Source of the DNA: Siphonodentalium dalli | Lineage: Eukaryota; Mollusca; Scaphopoda; Gadilida; Siphonodentaliidae | Reading direction: 5' to 3' | DNA length: 64,000 bases | Assembly: GCA_032622095.1 (NCBI GenBank) | Contig: CP136061.1 | Location: 48,241,797-48,305,796 of the forward strand | Part shown: positions 1-12,292 of the stretch, one piece after another | Position numbering within the stretch: position 1 is the stretch's first letter | Layout: each line of letters begins with the position of its first letter | Program-made: the position numbers and the translations under genes | The notes under the pieces: generated by a model | The model's input: only the letters and a program-made list of their open reading frames with translations | What the model was told of the DNA's origin: nothing | The model's database searches: none

Positions 1-595
1 ATCTCGAAACCAAACTAAGCAACTATTTGATGCTATATGTTATATTGTTTATTTACAGGTACCGTACTAAATTATAATGTTTTACTGGTCAAATACAATA
101 TTATTTTGATAAAAAACGTGTTTTGCGGCTGAAGGACCACGTGCAACCCCTTGCCTATACATTACATATACCGTACATGTATCAGTAAATGATCCAGGGA
201 TTTTTGGGGACATTGTTATCGGGGAATGATCTGCCAAAAGCATATCCAAAAGGCCTGAGCAGGGAAGTTCTGGAGGGGGTGTCCCCCTGCTGATGGTTGG
301 GTCTGGCGGTTGTCCCCCTGAACTGTTTTGTTAAATCCATTGTATTGAGAGTTTAATTTGTCAAGAGTAACTTCGGATATTTTTATATATGTATGGGATT
401 GTAAATGATTATAAGTTATTGTCAGATATCTTTTGGTTCAATGGATTATGATTATCCTGCTTGAAATGAGATTTACCAGTACCGTTTAATATCACTCTAC
501 GGTATTAAATTCATATATTAGGCTATTTTATAAGAGAGACACTTTATACATGTACATATAATATACTACATGTAGTAGTGCAGAAACAATGTATA
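1..595. other. intergenic, no gene seen
   Basis: AT-rich sequence with no reading frame, splice-like exon or repeat boundary that I can defend. A short GC-richer patch near 240-330 with runs of G and C looks like repeat debris. Confidence 0.5.
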
Positions 596-1046
596 TTAAA
601 GGTACTCAATCCGATCAGAGGATCCTATATTACCATTTCTTTGGCTTTGGGGGTAAAACATATTTGATTCGAGTCAAGGAACCCATCAAACAAAGCTCAG
701 AGTTATTAGATATTGATTTTTGAAATTTTTTATTTTCCCGAGATCAGTACTAATAATTGCCCATAACTTCGTAATTTGCCCGAGATGTGTACACCAGAAA
801 CACTATTCAAACAGACAAGGATGGATAACTCTAAAATCAAGTGGTAATAATAGCGCAATTTTGACAGAGAACATCCTTTTGACGCCATGTTCTGGGACCG
901 AAAAAATAGAAATAACAAAACTTCAAATATCGATAATCACCCTGAGTGTTGATTGGTAGGTTTCTCGACTCGAATCAATTATTTTTTACCCCCAAAGCCA
1001 ATGAAATAATAATATAGGACCCTCTGATCGGATCGAGTACCTTTAA
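596..1046. mobile_element. TTAA-flanked inverted-repeat element (MITE-like)
   Basis: The first ~80 bases (AAGGTACTCAATCCGATC and on) return as the reverse complement in the last ~80 bases (GATCGGATCGAGTACCTTTA), with few mismatches. Each end coincides with a TTAA (596-599 and 1043-1046), the target used by piggyBac-type and some other cut-and-paste elements. The interior has no convincing transposase. The short open frames inside it lie across the arms and are not taken as genes. A non-autonomous element is inferred; the superfamily is uncertain because the terminal bases are not the classic CCC. Confidence 0.8.
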
Positions 1047-1752
1047 GTTAGTAATTACTATTAGTATTAATCTCTATGTTAATTATTAATTTGGTATTAT
1101 CGAGATTCCACATAATAACCATGTTGTATTGATCAAATTGTCACTGTTCCTGCACTGTATTGTGTAATTTCACTTGAATTTGATTGAAATACGGAAGTAG
1201 CTGAATGGTAACAAACCTGAACTCAAACTATTGGAAGTTTTCACAGATGAAAGCCAAACATGCTGTACAATATGATTCCAACCATCTTTTTGTAAAATAA
1301 ATGTCTTATGTCAATATACTGGTACCGGTATATAAATGTTTGTTATGATATGAATTGGGACCTGAATTAACAAAACCATTTTGTTTTGTTTTGGCACCTG
1401 CAGTTTGGGTGCCCGCATCGGTATGAAAACTGGCTTTGATAGGTCCCTGTTTTTGTAAAAACAGACACACTCGCCTTGCATTAGAAGACATTTAAATGAT
1501 AATAATGGCAATTATTCGCAATGGGTTTATTTAAGAAATTTGCTAAATCAGCAAACAGCAATTTGGCAAATAAATTTGCGCCAAACACTGACAATGGGTG
1601 TTCTTACACAAAAGGTATTCAGTGATATGTGTGCTGAAATATTCTTAAATATATATCTGAAAACTCTCTGGACCCAGCACCGAGTACCAGATTGAACTAC
1701 AAGTAGACACATGTGATAACCACAAACTGGCACAAATTTACAGTCCTGATTC
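1047..1752. other. intergenic, no gene seen
   Basis: No coding signal recognised. Short minus-strand frames at 1306-1511 and 1548-1814 have no family signature and low-complexity composition. Confidence 0.45.
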
Positions 1753-2700
1753 TGATACTCAGAGACGTGGATACAGGGGGGGGTTGGGGGGAGGGGGTGT
1801 TTCACCCCCCCCAACTTTGGTCAAATTTTTCATACCTGCCAAAACATTAGTTGGAAATTTCACACCAACAATAGGTTGAAAATGTTCTTGTAGTTTGATA
1901 ATAGAACAATTTATTGGGGGAATTTATTGTTTTTGGACCAATATTTGCATATGTTCCTATTTTTGGTCAAAAATATGGACAGAAATGGTCATCAGTTGGA
2001 AATTTTCCAACCTTAGGGGGGATGACAGGTTGGAAATTTCCAACACTTGGAAAGCTTGGCTCCTGGTCCCTCCCCCGTGGCCAGTCAAAAACTTATAGTT
2101 AATTTAAGAAAACAATATTGTCATACATTTGGTCAACATTGTCATTGGAATTGTCATCAGTTGGAAATTTTCCAACCTAAGTCGGGGTGTAGGGTTTGAA
2201 ATTTCTAACAGTAGGAAGGCTTGAGGCTAGTCTAGATGTTAGGATTTTGCGACTTTCTTGTTCAGATTTCAAAATTTTCGCACACCGGGCGCGGTGTGTC
2301 ATTGCCCCGTCCCCAAAACAATATTTTACTACATTTGGTCAAACTTGTGGACAGAAATGGTCATCAGTTGAAGAATTTTCCAACCTGAGGGGGAGTATGA
2401 GGTTTAAAATTTCCAACACTGTAGCTGTGTGCATTTGTCTGGAATTAGGCCACTAGTTGTTTTTTTTGGCAATTTTCAGGTTAAAATATCTGAATGTTCT
2501 CATACCGGGAATATAGAACCATGGCTTATGAATATATAGGAAATTAGGCCTGACTGAGGTGCAAGGGGGGGGGGTGCAAATGGAATTATGCAAAAACTTG
2601 TGTTGGTCTGATGCTGACTCAAGGGGGTGGAGTTGGAATTTCCCAAGGTGGACACCCCCCCCCATCGAAGACCTTCTAGCCGCGTCCCTGCAGTGATACT
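1753..2700 (+). mobile_element. foldback element, CAGGGACGTGG family, copy 1
   Basis: The left end CAGAGACGTGG at 1760 mirrors the right end GCGTCCCTG at 2682-2690. TGATACT lies on both sides (1753-1759 and 2694-2700), a likely target duplication. The interior repeats a ~180-bp module rich in the self-complementary string GGTTGGAAATTTCCAAC, seen near 1990-2095, 2150-2225 and 2340-2420. Related copies lie at 22724-23652 (reverse), 26387-26590, 57926-58697 and, weakly, 60830-60900. No transposase is visible. Termini starting CAGGG with 7-8 bp duplications suggest hAT-type mobilisation, but this is inference. Confidence 0.75.
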
Positions 2701-3807
2701 ATACTAATCTAAAATATGCTAATAACAAATGGCCACATTTAAAGCATAATTGTACCACAAATATGCATTGCCATTACGCCTCTTGGTGTAATTATAATGT
2801 CAACTTTCTCAGGAGGTGTTGTGCGGAATATATACCGGATATTCGTAGTATCTGACCTCTGGATTATGAGACTTTCGGATTATTGGGTATTCGGAATAAA
2901 AAGCTACATAACAATAGCCCGACAGACAAACAAAACAGAAATGAGTTTTATTTATTAGTATTATTATATTGTATTGTTTTGTAGCGTACTGCTCCTTTAT
3001 TGATGTTTATGCAAATATATTGTGTCGTCTAGTATTGGGTAATGGGTACGGGTACACACAAAACTCATTTTTTCACATTCCGTTACGTAAATTATGATCT
3101 AATGGAACTGGACCGGGTTCTAACAAACGGGAACGTAATTCGAGATTCCAAACTGTACTGTGTTGTTGTATGGTTGTTGTTGTATGGTCGTGGTGGTAGT
3201 GGTGGTGGAGACGTTGTATGTGCACGGAGTCGATCACTACAATATAATACAGTTATTACTGGAATCACGTTCAGAAAGGACGTCTTACTTGTCGCACATC
3301 CATTTGAGTAATTCATATAACCCAAATCGATTTTAAAAGTGATAATTATGGTCTTCCATATATGTCGGTAGCTGCACTCGCCGCAGTTGACCTTTGCACT
3401 TTGGTGCGGATAACGAATAAATCGATAAAATGGATTCCGACTCCACATGTTTTGTGGGTTTGGTGAATTCGGTTGTATGGGTATTGCAGGTGGAAAACGT
3501 TAAATGGAATTGTTGTCGGGACACGTGGTCATCTGTCACTTAGTTATTTTTTGGGGTGAAATGTGGTTTCGCGTTGTTTGCGTACGAATGCCAAAGGCTA
3601 TTTTCCAAGACATTTTTCACCCACTTAGAATACATTAATGCGGAAAGTGCAACTGGTTTCCGATACTCCAAACCTGGACCTACATTTTGATATATCACTT
3701 TAGTCTGTGCTCGCAGTTATCGTCAAGAACGAGCCTCCGAACCTAGCCCACCCTCATCGACAATGCATATTCCCAAATTTAGGGGAATCCTACCTTAATG
3801 TTGTATA
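2701..3807. other. intergenic, low-complexity G/T patch
   Basis: No supported gene. A GTT/GGT-rich tract at about 3155-3210 creates glycine- or proline-rich frames on the two strands (3042-3311 plus, 3092-3448 minus) that I treat as composition artefacts. Confidence 0.4.
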
Positions 3808-4436
3808 TTTGTGAAAAATAGCATGTCTCAAAACAACCCAAATTATTCCATCAGTTGACTTTTTGTGAAAGTTAACATATCTCAATGGGGCCAAAGTGTG
3901 TCACATGTTGTCAATTTCAGAAAAATACCATGTCTATAAGAGACCCGAAATATTTCATATGTTGTCTGAAAAATAGCATGTCTCAAAAGGACCCAAATTA
4001 TTTTCATATGTTATCTATTTGTGAAAAATGGCAAGTTTCGAAATGATCCAAATTATTTCATATGTTATCTAATTGTGAAAAATTGCGTCTCAAAAGGACC
4101 CACATCATTGCATTTGTTGCATGTTTAAAAAAAAAGCAGGTCTCAAAAGGACACAAATTATTCCATAAGTTGTCTATTTGTGGAAAAGAGCATTCTCAAA
4201 ATTACCCAAATTATTCCATATGCTGTCTATCTGTGAAAAAGCATCTCTCAAAGGGACCCAACTATCTCATACGTTGCCCATTTGTGAAAATTTGCATGAC
4301 TCAGAAGGACCCAACGTTTTCCATATGTTGTCTATTTGTGAACAATGACATCTCTGAAATGGACTCATATTACTTCATATGTTGTCTATTTTGAACAAAA
4401 AAGCATTTCCCAAAAGGACCCAAATTATTTCATGTG
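3808..4436. repeat. 53-bp minisatellite, about 12 units
   Basis: The phrase TCTCAAAAGGACCCAAATTA recurs, with variation, near 3824, 3877, 3929, 3977, 4031, 4084, 4137, 4191, 4242, 4296, 4350 and 4404. Spacing is 48-54 bases, mostly 53-54. Each unit also carries CATATGTTGTCTATTTGTGA. Units differ by a few substitutions and small indels, so the array is old. The 110-residue frame at 4062-4394 is a by-product of this periodicity, not a gene. Confidence 0.9.
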
Positions 4437-6030
4437 TATAATAACTATAAATATTTATGCACCTTGATTACTCAATTTGTGTGGAAACTAGGCAGATTAA
4501 AAACAAATAAGCCAAACAAAATGGAACTTAGCCTCAACATTTTTTATTTTCCAAGAATTCTAAAACTTTGTAATCATAAGTAATGTAGTAAAATCAGAGC
4601 AATCAGATTCCATCTTCCCAGACAGGCGTCGAATAAAACAACAGCTAGCAATGGTAATACACAATCGGACATAAAACATGCGTGAATTGTGTGCAATACC
4701 TGAATATGGTAATGCACAATCGGACATAAAACCAATTTAATAAAAAAGAAACAAAAAACAAAGATAACTTTAAATATTGATACCCGAAAAATTTACTAGC
4801 CTAGTTCCAACTTACAGATTTGAGAGCCAATGGTTCTAATGTATATACACAATCCATTACCTCCAAATTAATTTATCCTGTACTGTACTCGCATACAAAA
4901 CGTAACATCTATATTATGCCCACGTAACAATCTACAAGTCTCTAAATAAAGAGATAAAAATCCACTGTTATAGTTATAAAATTTGTATCAGCGTGTATGA
5001 ATGGTCGATGACACGGGATACAACCCAAGTGTGTGTTACTGACAACCTCACGTATGAGTAAAAACCTCTCAAATACTACAAGGAACTTCGGGAAAATTCC
5101 CAAACACACTAAACTATCCCCCATTAATTTCTAGTTATGAAACGCTACTGTTAAAACCTTGAAAAACCTCTCTATTATGAGGCTTGACCCTCTCTTAATG
5201 GACACAATAATGGGTATAATGGGTACAAAAGTATTTGATACATGAATATATAATATCATTTGAAATAAAAATCAGACAAACCTAGTTGTTTAAGACCATG
5301 TAGTATAGTACAGAAAATACAAATATCACGAAACGTTTCAAAAGATTTCGCTACGTTCTTAGACCTCAGAAATATGTTCATCCCAAATTAAACGATTCCT
5401 GACAGTGGATTGTGGGGTTACTAACGCCGGTCTTTGGAAATTGAGAAATAGGGGTGGTTTGCAATGTATACTATATCAGCGTATGTTGGAATAGTGGTAA
5501 ATATTTACAAAATGTGTGGAAAAGATCAGTTCAATCAAGAATATTGCATTTCCATGCGATGTACAGTTAAGTGTAACTCCTAGACGTAAACTAACGTGCA
5601 TCAAATTACAAACAGATCGATTGCATTCCCTGCTAAAAAGGAAGCACCCTTCCTTGTATAACCCGCACGCAGTTGATACTTCGTCGGCCTACAGGACACG
5701 ACAGTCTCGTGCAAAATCACGATTTGATGTGTGTCACACTCGTATATATAACTGTTTCGATATAGTAACCAAGTCAATACCACAAAGCAGACAGTATCTG
5801 CATAACAGCCGAAATGATTCTCAATTAAGAAACAAGGGGCGGGGTACCATAGGGGAGGGCGATGTTAAGCTCCAAAGACATTAATACATCATACACGCTG
5901 ATAACTACTAAAATTGCGAGTTCAGTGGATCACGATGCAACAATTACATGCACACATGTAAAATGATAGGATATTATATAACATGCCAGTGTTAGCGCCA
6001 AATTATCACTTGCACATTTCTAATGAGACA
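4437..6030. other. intergenic, no gene seen
   Basis: AT-rich sequence. A 25-base phrase (GGTAATACACAATCGGACAT and on) is directly repeated at about 4653 and 4709. A 122-codon frame at 5516-5884 has no recognisable domain, no supporting splice sites and no clear codon bias, so it is not called as a gene. Confidence 0.4.
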
Positions 6031-6345
6031 ATATTATCATTGTTGTTGTTGTTGTTGTTTATTAAGGATTATCGTCGTTCTAGCCGCTAGACCACACACG
6101 ACGCTGTCAATTTTACGGGTGGAGGAAAGACCACGCAGGGGCTTAATTTGACCGGGAAATTGTTCCACTGCGTGTATAAACCACCGAATCCCGGAAAGCA
6201 ACTGACAAACTTGCCAAGCTACACGATTCTGGTCATCTTCCCTATGACGGGGTTCGAACCAGCTTCGTCAGCGCTGGACGGCCTGTGACGGCGTAATACA
6301 CCTGGCACTCTACAGACTGGACCACCGGGGCCCCCATGTTATCAT
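6031..6345 (-). mobile_element. tRNA-derived SINE, copy 1
   Basis: On the minus strand the head at ~6335 has a pol III A-box-like segment (TGGTCCAGTCTGTAGAGTGC, 6305-6324) and a clear B box (GGTTCGAACC, 6251-6260). A conserved body and a 3' tail of AAC repeats follow (6041-6060 on the plus strand). The flanks ATATTATCAT (6031-6040) and ATGTTATCAT (6336-6345) differ by one base and are the target duplication. The sister copy at 58745-59055 shares the whole body. The architecture resembles V-SINE/RUDI-type molluscan SINEs, but family identity is not proven. Confidence 0.9.
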
Positions 6346-7329
6346 TGTATAAGTTGAAAGGCTCGTGAGCTTATGTCGCAGGGAATGACAAATGAAAAAT
6401 GTTATCTGATCTCATAACTGAGGGACGCGGTGGACAGAATGGGTGGTTAAGCTATATTTCACGTATACACGTTTACACAAGGCATGGCAGTGTTTTTGGT
6501 CCCCTCGATGGGTTGGTCTGACCGCTGTTCTCGCGAATATACACATAATTAAATCTGATGTTTTTATTTGAGAGCTTTTGAGGTTAAAATACATTCTTAT
6601 TTGACTCGGCTAAGTTTCAAATGGACATGAACCGTTCGCTTCCTTGAGCGGAATGAATGATGGCCGCTTGAAGTCTAAGATAAGGGATTGGCAAACTTCC
6701 TCGCTTCTAAATACATGTATTGTGTGCATATGTGTTTGTGTGTGTATGTATATGTATAGTGAAATGTTTTTTAGTTGTAAGCAGGGTAGGCAGCTCCCTT
6801 TTTCTATAGACTAGCCTACAAAGCAAAATAGTTTCCTCTCATAGACAGATTAAATTAAAATATCAAGAGCTCAGTCACAGAGAGATGCGAGCTTTAATGT
6901 GTTTATAAATATCATTACAATAATGTGTTTTGCTAACGTTTTCTATTATATTATTCTTATCCACACATTTGTGTTCTAGATTTTGTTTATGTGGTAATGT
7001 ATTATGCATTATGTTGAATGTAACACAAAACAATTCAGCTTTTATAACAATATTCGTCGACTGAGTCACATTCTGATATGGATCCACGACGAAAATCGCA
7101 ATAAATAAACACTATTCGAGATTCAACAATGAAAATTCAAGAATTCCAGTGATCATATGAATATCTGTATTACTACACGTATGTATAAATGTGCGGTCAA
7201 TTATAATCAAAGAAACATAATATCCAATTATGTCTATAGCTGACTATAGCTGAATTAAAGAAATGAATCAAGTGGCTTCTTAATTATGGGACTAATTGTT
7301 GGAGCTTAAATGCAAATTGGGATTCATTA
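6346..7329. other. intergenic, no gene seen
   Basis: No coding exon supported. A TG/TATG-rich stretch lies at about 6718-6760. Short minus-strand frames at 6412-6594 and 6875-7087 show no family features. Confidence 0.4.
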
Positions 7330-8880
7330 ACCCAATGGTTGGTTGAAATTGCACTAAGCAAAATGTTTAAAATAAATAACGCAGCAGAATTCTCCCTATC
7401 TGGATATCAGAATATCGAATACAAAACAAGACCGATGGCAGTAGAGGCGGAGTCGGGCCCTTTATTCGGGAAAATCACTTATATTGTACAAGAACTGATC
7501 TATCTATATTTATTCCACATGTGATAGAAACGATTTTGTTGAACTTAATCCACGCAAACCAAATCGATGCATAATGGTCTTGGAACCACTCATAATTTTT
7601 AGTAAAAGGAACATAAACAAATTCAACGATACATTGTCAAAATCACATTACGAAGACGTGTTAAACTGTGAATCAGCAAATGAAGCTTATGATCATTTTC
7701 TAGAAATATATATGTCTGCTTTCCCACTAAATACCACAAACACCAAAAGAACTATTTAAAGCACCAACCGTGGATGACAAAGGGACTTAAAATCTTCACT
7801 AGAGAAAAATAAATTACATATTCGTAAATTAAAATCTCCAACATATGTTAATATACATGCATACAAAGAGTGCTATCACGTATATAAGAGAACAATGCGC
7901 AACCGAAAAAAACCAATATTATTGCGAAAAAATTTACAAAGCAATCTTAAAATAAGCAACGAATAAAAATAGTGAACCTCATGGTCCTCCAATGGCATTC
8001 ATCGATGGTGAAATAAACATAACACATAAAAAGCAAATAGCGGAAAGATTCAACGACTGTTGAAAATGATGACGAAGTCAGCACACATAACACTGATTAT
8101 TTTATCAATATAGAATAGGATGAGTTAGAAATAAATCAAACAACATAAGAGGAAATAATACTCACATACTACTCATTTAAAGTTAAAGCAATTACAGATG
8201 TACATGGCCTATCAAATCGATTGATGACATCATCTATTCATGAAACAGTCAAAGCTCTTAAGCACATATTCAATAATTATTCAAAGAAGGAAAGAAAACT
8301 TTTCAAACTATCGACCATCATCATTTTAACATGTTTTCAAAAATACTCGAAAACATTATGCAAAAGCAAATTATAGAGTTCTTTAATGAACATGTCCCTT
8401 TCTATAAACATAAATATGGATTTAGGAAGTGGCACTCCACCATCCATCCAGAAATGCATCTTTTAAATCATGTTATTGAGAAGACTTAACATTAGCAAAT
8501 ATTCATTGACCTCTCAGAAGCATTCGACACAATATGTCATGAAATCCTTCTGAATAAGATGGAACACTATGCTATTAGGGAGACTGCTAATCATATGTTT
8601 AGAGACTACCTATCAGAGAGGCGACAATATACAGATTATAGTGGAAACATTTCCAGTCTATCCAAGGTTTCACGTGGTGTCCCTCAAGAATCCATATTCG
8701 GATCGACATGTTTTTTAATTTATGTCAACGGTATGTCAGTATACACATCTTTAAATTTGTTATCATTCGCAGATGATACAACCCTATATACATCAGGCTG
8801 TATCAGAAGTTTTTTTGAAGATCAGGTAAACTTAGAACTGAAAAAACATTCACGACTGGTGTTGTAATAAGCTCTCCATG
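7330..8880 (+). pseudogene. decayed non-LTR retrotransposon (endonuclease/RT remnants)
   Basis: Pieces of one LINE polyprotein lie in order but in shifting frames. 7339-7524 resembles the endonuclease N-part (FSLSGYQNIEYKTRP). 7574-7759 continues as the linker (ILYL-type text replaced by NCESANEAYDHFLEIY), then PWMTKGLKI. A fragment near 8170-8260 reads like the RT entry region. 8380-8560 gives FYKHKYGFRKWHST and then FIDLSEAFDTICH. 8559-8867 holds RT blocks GVPQESIFGSTCFLIYVN and the catalytic-type box FADDTTLY. Stops and frameshifts occur throughout, and parts of the endonuclease and the finger region are missing. It belongs to the Jockey/CR1-like group by motif appearance; the clade is not certain. 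It is dead as a gene. Confidence 0.88.
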
Positions 8881-9009
8881 AATAAAAATAAATGTAACTA
8901 GAATGAAACTGAAATTGCACAGCAATTTCGATACTTCCATGTTCGCAAATGACAGAAATTGTGTCATCTGATAAAGCGTAAGTTGTCAGTAGACTCATGT
9001 GAGTACGGT

Positions 9010-10320
9010 GATACTATAGATCATAGTAATACTCGGCAACCACAGATTCTATCCACCAAATTCCATCAAGATCTGCACCAAAGACATTTTGAGATACATA
9101 CCAACACGCCAGTTCTCCCAAACCATTTTATATCATTATAGAGCGCAGAGTTTGATGCACATAATGCAAAAAGTCCCAACTCAATATCTCAAGCCGTTCT
9201 GGATTCCGTATAAAGAGCGTTTTTTATTCTTCGACCAGTAGCCAACTTTTTAACCGGAAGAGCGACCCCAATCATTTTTCGGTGGTTTATAACACATGTA
9301 CATGCGCAAATAATGAAAAATGTCTGAATTAGATATATCAAGCCGTTTAGGAGGAGATACGTTAACAACAATAAAACAGATAAAGAGCGTTCTTTCAAAA
9401 GGTCAAGTTCAGACGAAATTCCTTATTTATGCATCGACTGCGTCTGCGCAATGGCTATGTAGGTAACAAATGTTTAATCAATTGGCGACGCCGTTTCGAC
9501 GATATAAGAAACCAAACATCGATTTTGCAATTTTGCAATTCATTCTAGGGTTCCGAAAACCCCATAAAAATCAGGGTTTTAAGCAGCCATAACTAGAGAA
9601 GTTTAAGTCCGATTTTAAAAATTTCAGTGGAATAGTGGTCAGCGGAAACAAAAGATTATGTCCAGCAAATTTCATCAAAATCTGCGCCAATATAGTTTTG
9701 AGATAAATACTCACACGCCCGTTCTCCCAAACCGGAAGTGAAATCCGTTAACTATATATATCATTAGAGAGCGCAGAGTTTGCTGCACATCATGCAAAAA
9801 GTCCCAACTCGATATCTCAAGCCCTTCCTATAAAGAGCGTTCTTTTATCCTTCGATCAGTAGCGAACTTTTAAACCGGAAGTGCGAACCCTATCATTTTT
9901 CGGTGGTACATAACACACATAAATGCGCAAATCCGAACTCGATATCTCAAGCCGTTTCGGAGAAGATACTGGAACAATAATAAAACAGATAAAGAGCGTT
10001 GTTTCCAAAGGTCAAGGTCAGACGAAATTTCCTATTTGTGTATCGACTGCGTATGATCAATGTCTATGTAGGTACGAAATTGCAAATCAATTGGCCAAGC
10101 CCTTTCGAAGATATAAGAAATCAAACATCGATTTTGCAAGTCATTTTAGTGGTGCGAAAACTCCCCAAAAATCAGGAAAATGGCGATAACTCCGAAGGTC
10201 AAGGTCGGACGAAATTCTCAATAGGCAAATTTACTAGAACTTCCAAAGTTATATACTGAAACCGAAAAAATCGGGTGAATCGGTTCAGCCGTTCCTATGC
10301 AGGTTTCTAATTCACCACAC
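9010..10320. repeat. two tandem ~610-630-bp repeat units
   Basis: Matching landmarks are offset by 608-628 bases: CCAAATTCCATCAAGATCTG (9056) against AGCAAATTTCATCAAAATCT (9664); GAGCGCAGAGTTTGATGCAC (9141) against GAGCGCAGAGTTTGCTGCAC (9769); AAAACAGATAAAGAGCGTT (9371 and 9981). The segment ends with a GAATCGGTTCAGCCGTTC phrase near 10280, a tail type common in invertebrate dispersed repeats. No open frame of interest. Confidence 0.85.
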
Positions 10321-10414
10321 CAGAAGTCTCTAAATGCGGATCAAAAATCGGAGTCATTTTGTTCCCGCATAAAATCTTCAACAGTGGTCCAGCCATTGTT
10401 GATATCTAAACATT

Positions 10415-11030
10415 GAAAGCAAATAATGCGGTCATAATAGTTACTTACTGCAACTATCAATCCAGCGAATTTGATATGATTGATAGAACAAACCACTATT
10501 ATCATGATCGTGTCGTTATTTGTTTAAAATACGTATCAATTGACATACACGCACCAGTTCCCTCATTAAAATCAACATATTTCGACCATTTTAGGGGATC
10601 TCCGCGAATTCGGGGAATTCCGCAAATAGACCTCCGCAAACAGGGACCTACTGCGAATTGTCACAACAGGCTATCTATCAGTTGGTTGAATACTATTTAC
10701 CCTTTTACTAAAGTAAATTAACAAGTAAATATCGAATGACGATACATATATTTGTAAACAAGCATTGCAAATAATGTCATTGGGACGAACATTCGCAAGA
10801 CTTGTTCCATATTATGATGATCATGATCATAATATGATTGATAGAACGAACCACTATTATAATAATCGTGTCGTTATTTGGTTAAAATACGTATCAATTG
10901 ACATATACGCACCCGTTCCCTCATTAATCAACATATTTCGACCATTTTAGGCGACCTCCGCGAATTCGGGGAACTCCGCAAATAGACGTCCGCAAACAGG
11001 GACCTATACTGCGAATTGTCACAACCGGAA
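10415..11030. repeat. tandem duplication, ~355-bp offset
   Basis: The block from GCAAATAATG (10420) through GATTGATAGAACAAACCACT, CCGCGAATTCGGGGAA and CAGGGACCTA to TGCGAATTGTCACAAC (~10670) returns at 10769-11025 with about 10% differences. The offset is 349-358 bases. The G/C-rich segments CCGCGAATTCGGGGAATTCC contain an internal palindrome. No coding content. Confidence 0.85.
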
Positions 11031-11163
11031 AAAGGAAAAACCAATGATCTATTTATAAAAGCTCCACAGACACACGGCGCATTCGGCGGCACACGGCGGC
11101 ACACGGCGATCTAAAAATTTCCCCACCAGTATACACCCGATGGGCGTGAATGAGAACACTCAC

Positions 11164-11316
11164 CTCGCAGTAATCGTGTCTTTGTCACCATCTTTGATGA
11201 GACTTTTAGCTACTTTAGAATATCCAGATAAGGCAGCCAAATGGAGTGGATTGTTGGAGTTCGAATCTTTTTTATTCGCATCTCGTTTGTCAAGTTCAAG
11301 AAAGGACCCCACAATG
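11164..11316 (-). CDS. ankyrin-repeat exon (partial gene)
   Basis: A 153-bp internal exon on the minus strand. The acceptor TTTTTACAG ends at 11317 and the donor GCGAG|GTGAGT starts at 11163. It begins with one base completing a codon and ends with two, so both introns are phase 2 and the exon is symmetric. It encodes a near-consensus ankyrin repeat: NPLHLAALSGY, then SKVAKSLIKDGD. Ankyrin repeats are helix-turn-helix protein-binding modules of ~33 residues. The next exons cannot be identified in the window. Decayed ankyrin sequence lies on the same strand at 14815-15186, separated by an inverted-repeat element. The acceptor string ACAATGCTGTAAAAA is repeated at 11377-11391, a possible duplicated splice site. 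The frame is open throughout, so this could be a live exon or a recent pseudogene. Confidence 0.7.
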
Positions 11317-11860
11317 CTGTAAAAAGACGATATTTTGAACATTTACAGCTCAGTGATCACGATGAAGAATGAACCTTACAATGCTGTAAAAATTACAATA
11401 TGTTAACCCTTTCTATGCTAAATGGATTTTCCCACTCAGTTTTAAAAATATACATTGGAATAGTCTATTATTTATCTAGAGGAGTGTTCAGGAATAATAT
11501 GCAGACGACAGAAAATAAAAGTGCATCAAAATAGACCAACTGCTACAAAAATATATTTCAATACTGGAATCAGGGCCTCTTTATTTCAGACCGATTAACA
11601 GGTTAACCGAGCTGAACGCACGGGGTGTTTATATGACAATTGCGCCACACATAGTATCCTCCAAACTCCTTACAGCGCCCTTTCCATTATCACTGCGATA
11701 TATCACTGCAGAAGGATGGTACTTTACGGACAGATACATATATTGGTATCGTCGGAACTATATTTAGTCACATATTATCTTATTGTGACCACCAAAAGTT
11801 TGCGATAATGGTATTTCTTTCGGTATTGATAACAACAATATGAACTGAGCCAGACAGAGA
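11317..11860. other. intron or intergenic, no gene seen
   Basis: If the ankyrin exon belongs to a live gene, this is intron upstream of it. No further exon was recognised. Confidence 0.35.
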
Positions 11861-12030
11861 CAATTTTATTCCTAAAACATAAGAACTACGATCATACTAA
11901 ATTTCATTCCATTCAGTTCAGACATACTAAAGTTATCATCCGGAATCGAAAAAAGCGAACAAACGAACGGACAGACCAATAAACAGCGTTTAAAAATAAA
12001 TTTTATTCCTAAAACATAAGAACTACGATC
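11860..12030. repeat. dispersed repeat 3' end, copy 1
   Basis: The phrases AAATTTCATTCCATTCAG, CAGACATACTAAAGTTATCA and CAGACCAATAAACAGCGT match 12945-13060 closely. CCTAAAACATAAGAACTACG occurs twice here (about 11871 and 12008), flanking the segment. No protein. Confidence 0.75.
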
Positions 12031-12194
12031 ATGTCAGAAATCCTTACCAAATGTCCTTAAGGCAGTGGTATCTCAGCGGAGCGATGGGAGATAACTGTGT
12101 CTGGAGTTTGGTTATCCTCCGCAAAGTTTTGTTTCCACTGAGGTTTATATATTTTGTGATGTGGCCATACAAAGTAATTTTCCCTTTTCTCAGT

Positions 12195-12292
12195 CACACG
12201 TGCATGGTTCAGAAACCCCGCGCTCAGGCCCGCGTGCATGGTCCCGAAACCCCACGCTCAGGCCCGCGTGCATCGCCCGAAAACCCCGCGCG
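12195..12292. repeat. short GC-rich tandem repeat, ~39-bp unit
   Basis: Three units of CGTGCATGGTTCAGAAACCC / CGCGCTCAGGCC type occur at about 12200, 12232 and 12269, in otherwise AT-rich sequence. The last unit is degenerate (CATCGCCCGAAAACC). Confidence 0.75.

Noticed and set aside
4062-4394. 110-codon frame rich in Cys/Ser/Lys
   Set aside because: It lies wholly inside the 53-bp minisatellite and repeats with it.
3808-4436. CRISPR-like array
   Set aside because: Units are contiguous with no unique spacers, and the genome is animal.
5516-5884. 122-codon plus-strand frame
   Set aside because: No domain, no splice or promoter support, basic and serine-rich composition compatible with chance.
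6241-6335. Free-standing tRNA gene
   Set aside because: A and B boxes are present, but the body, tail and target duplication show a SINE; no proper cloverleaf was evident.
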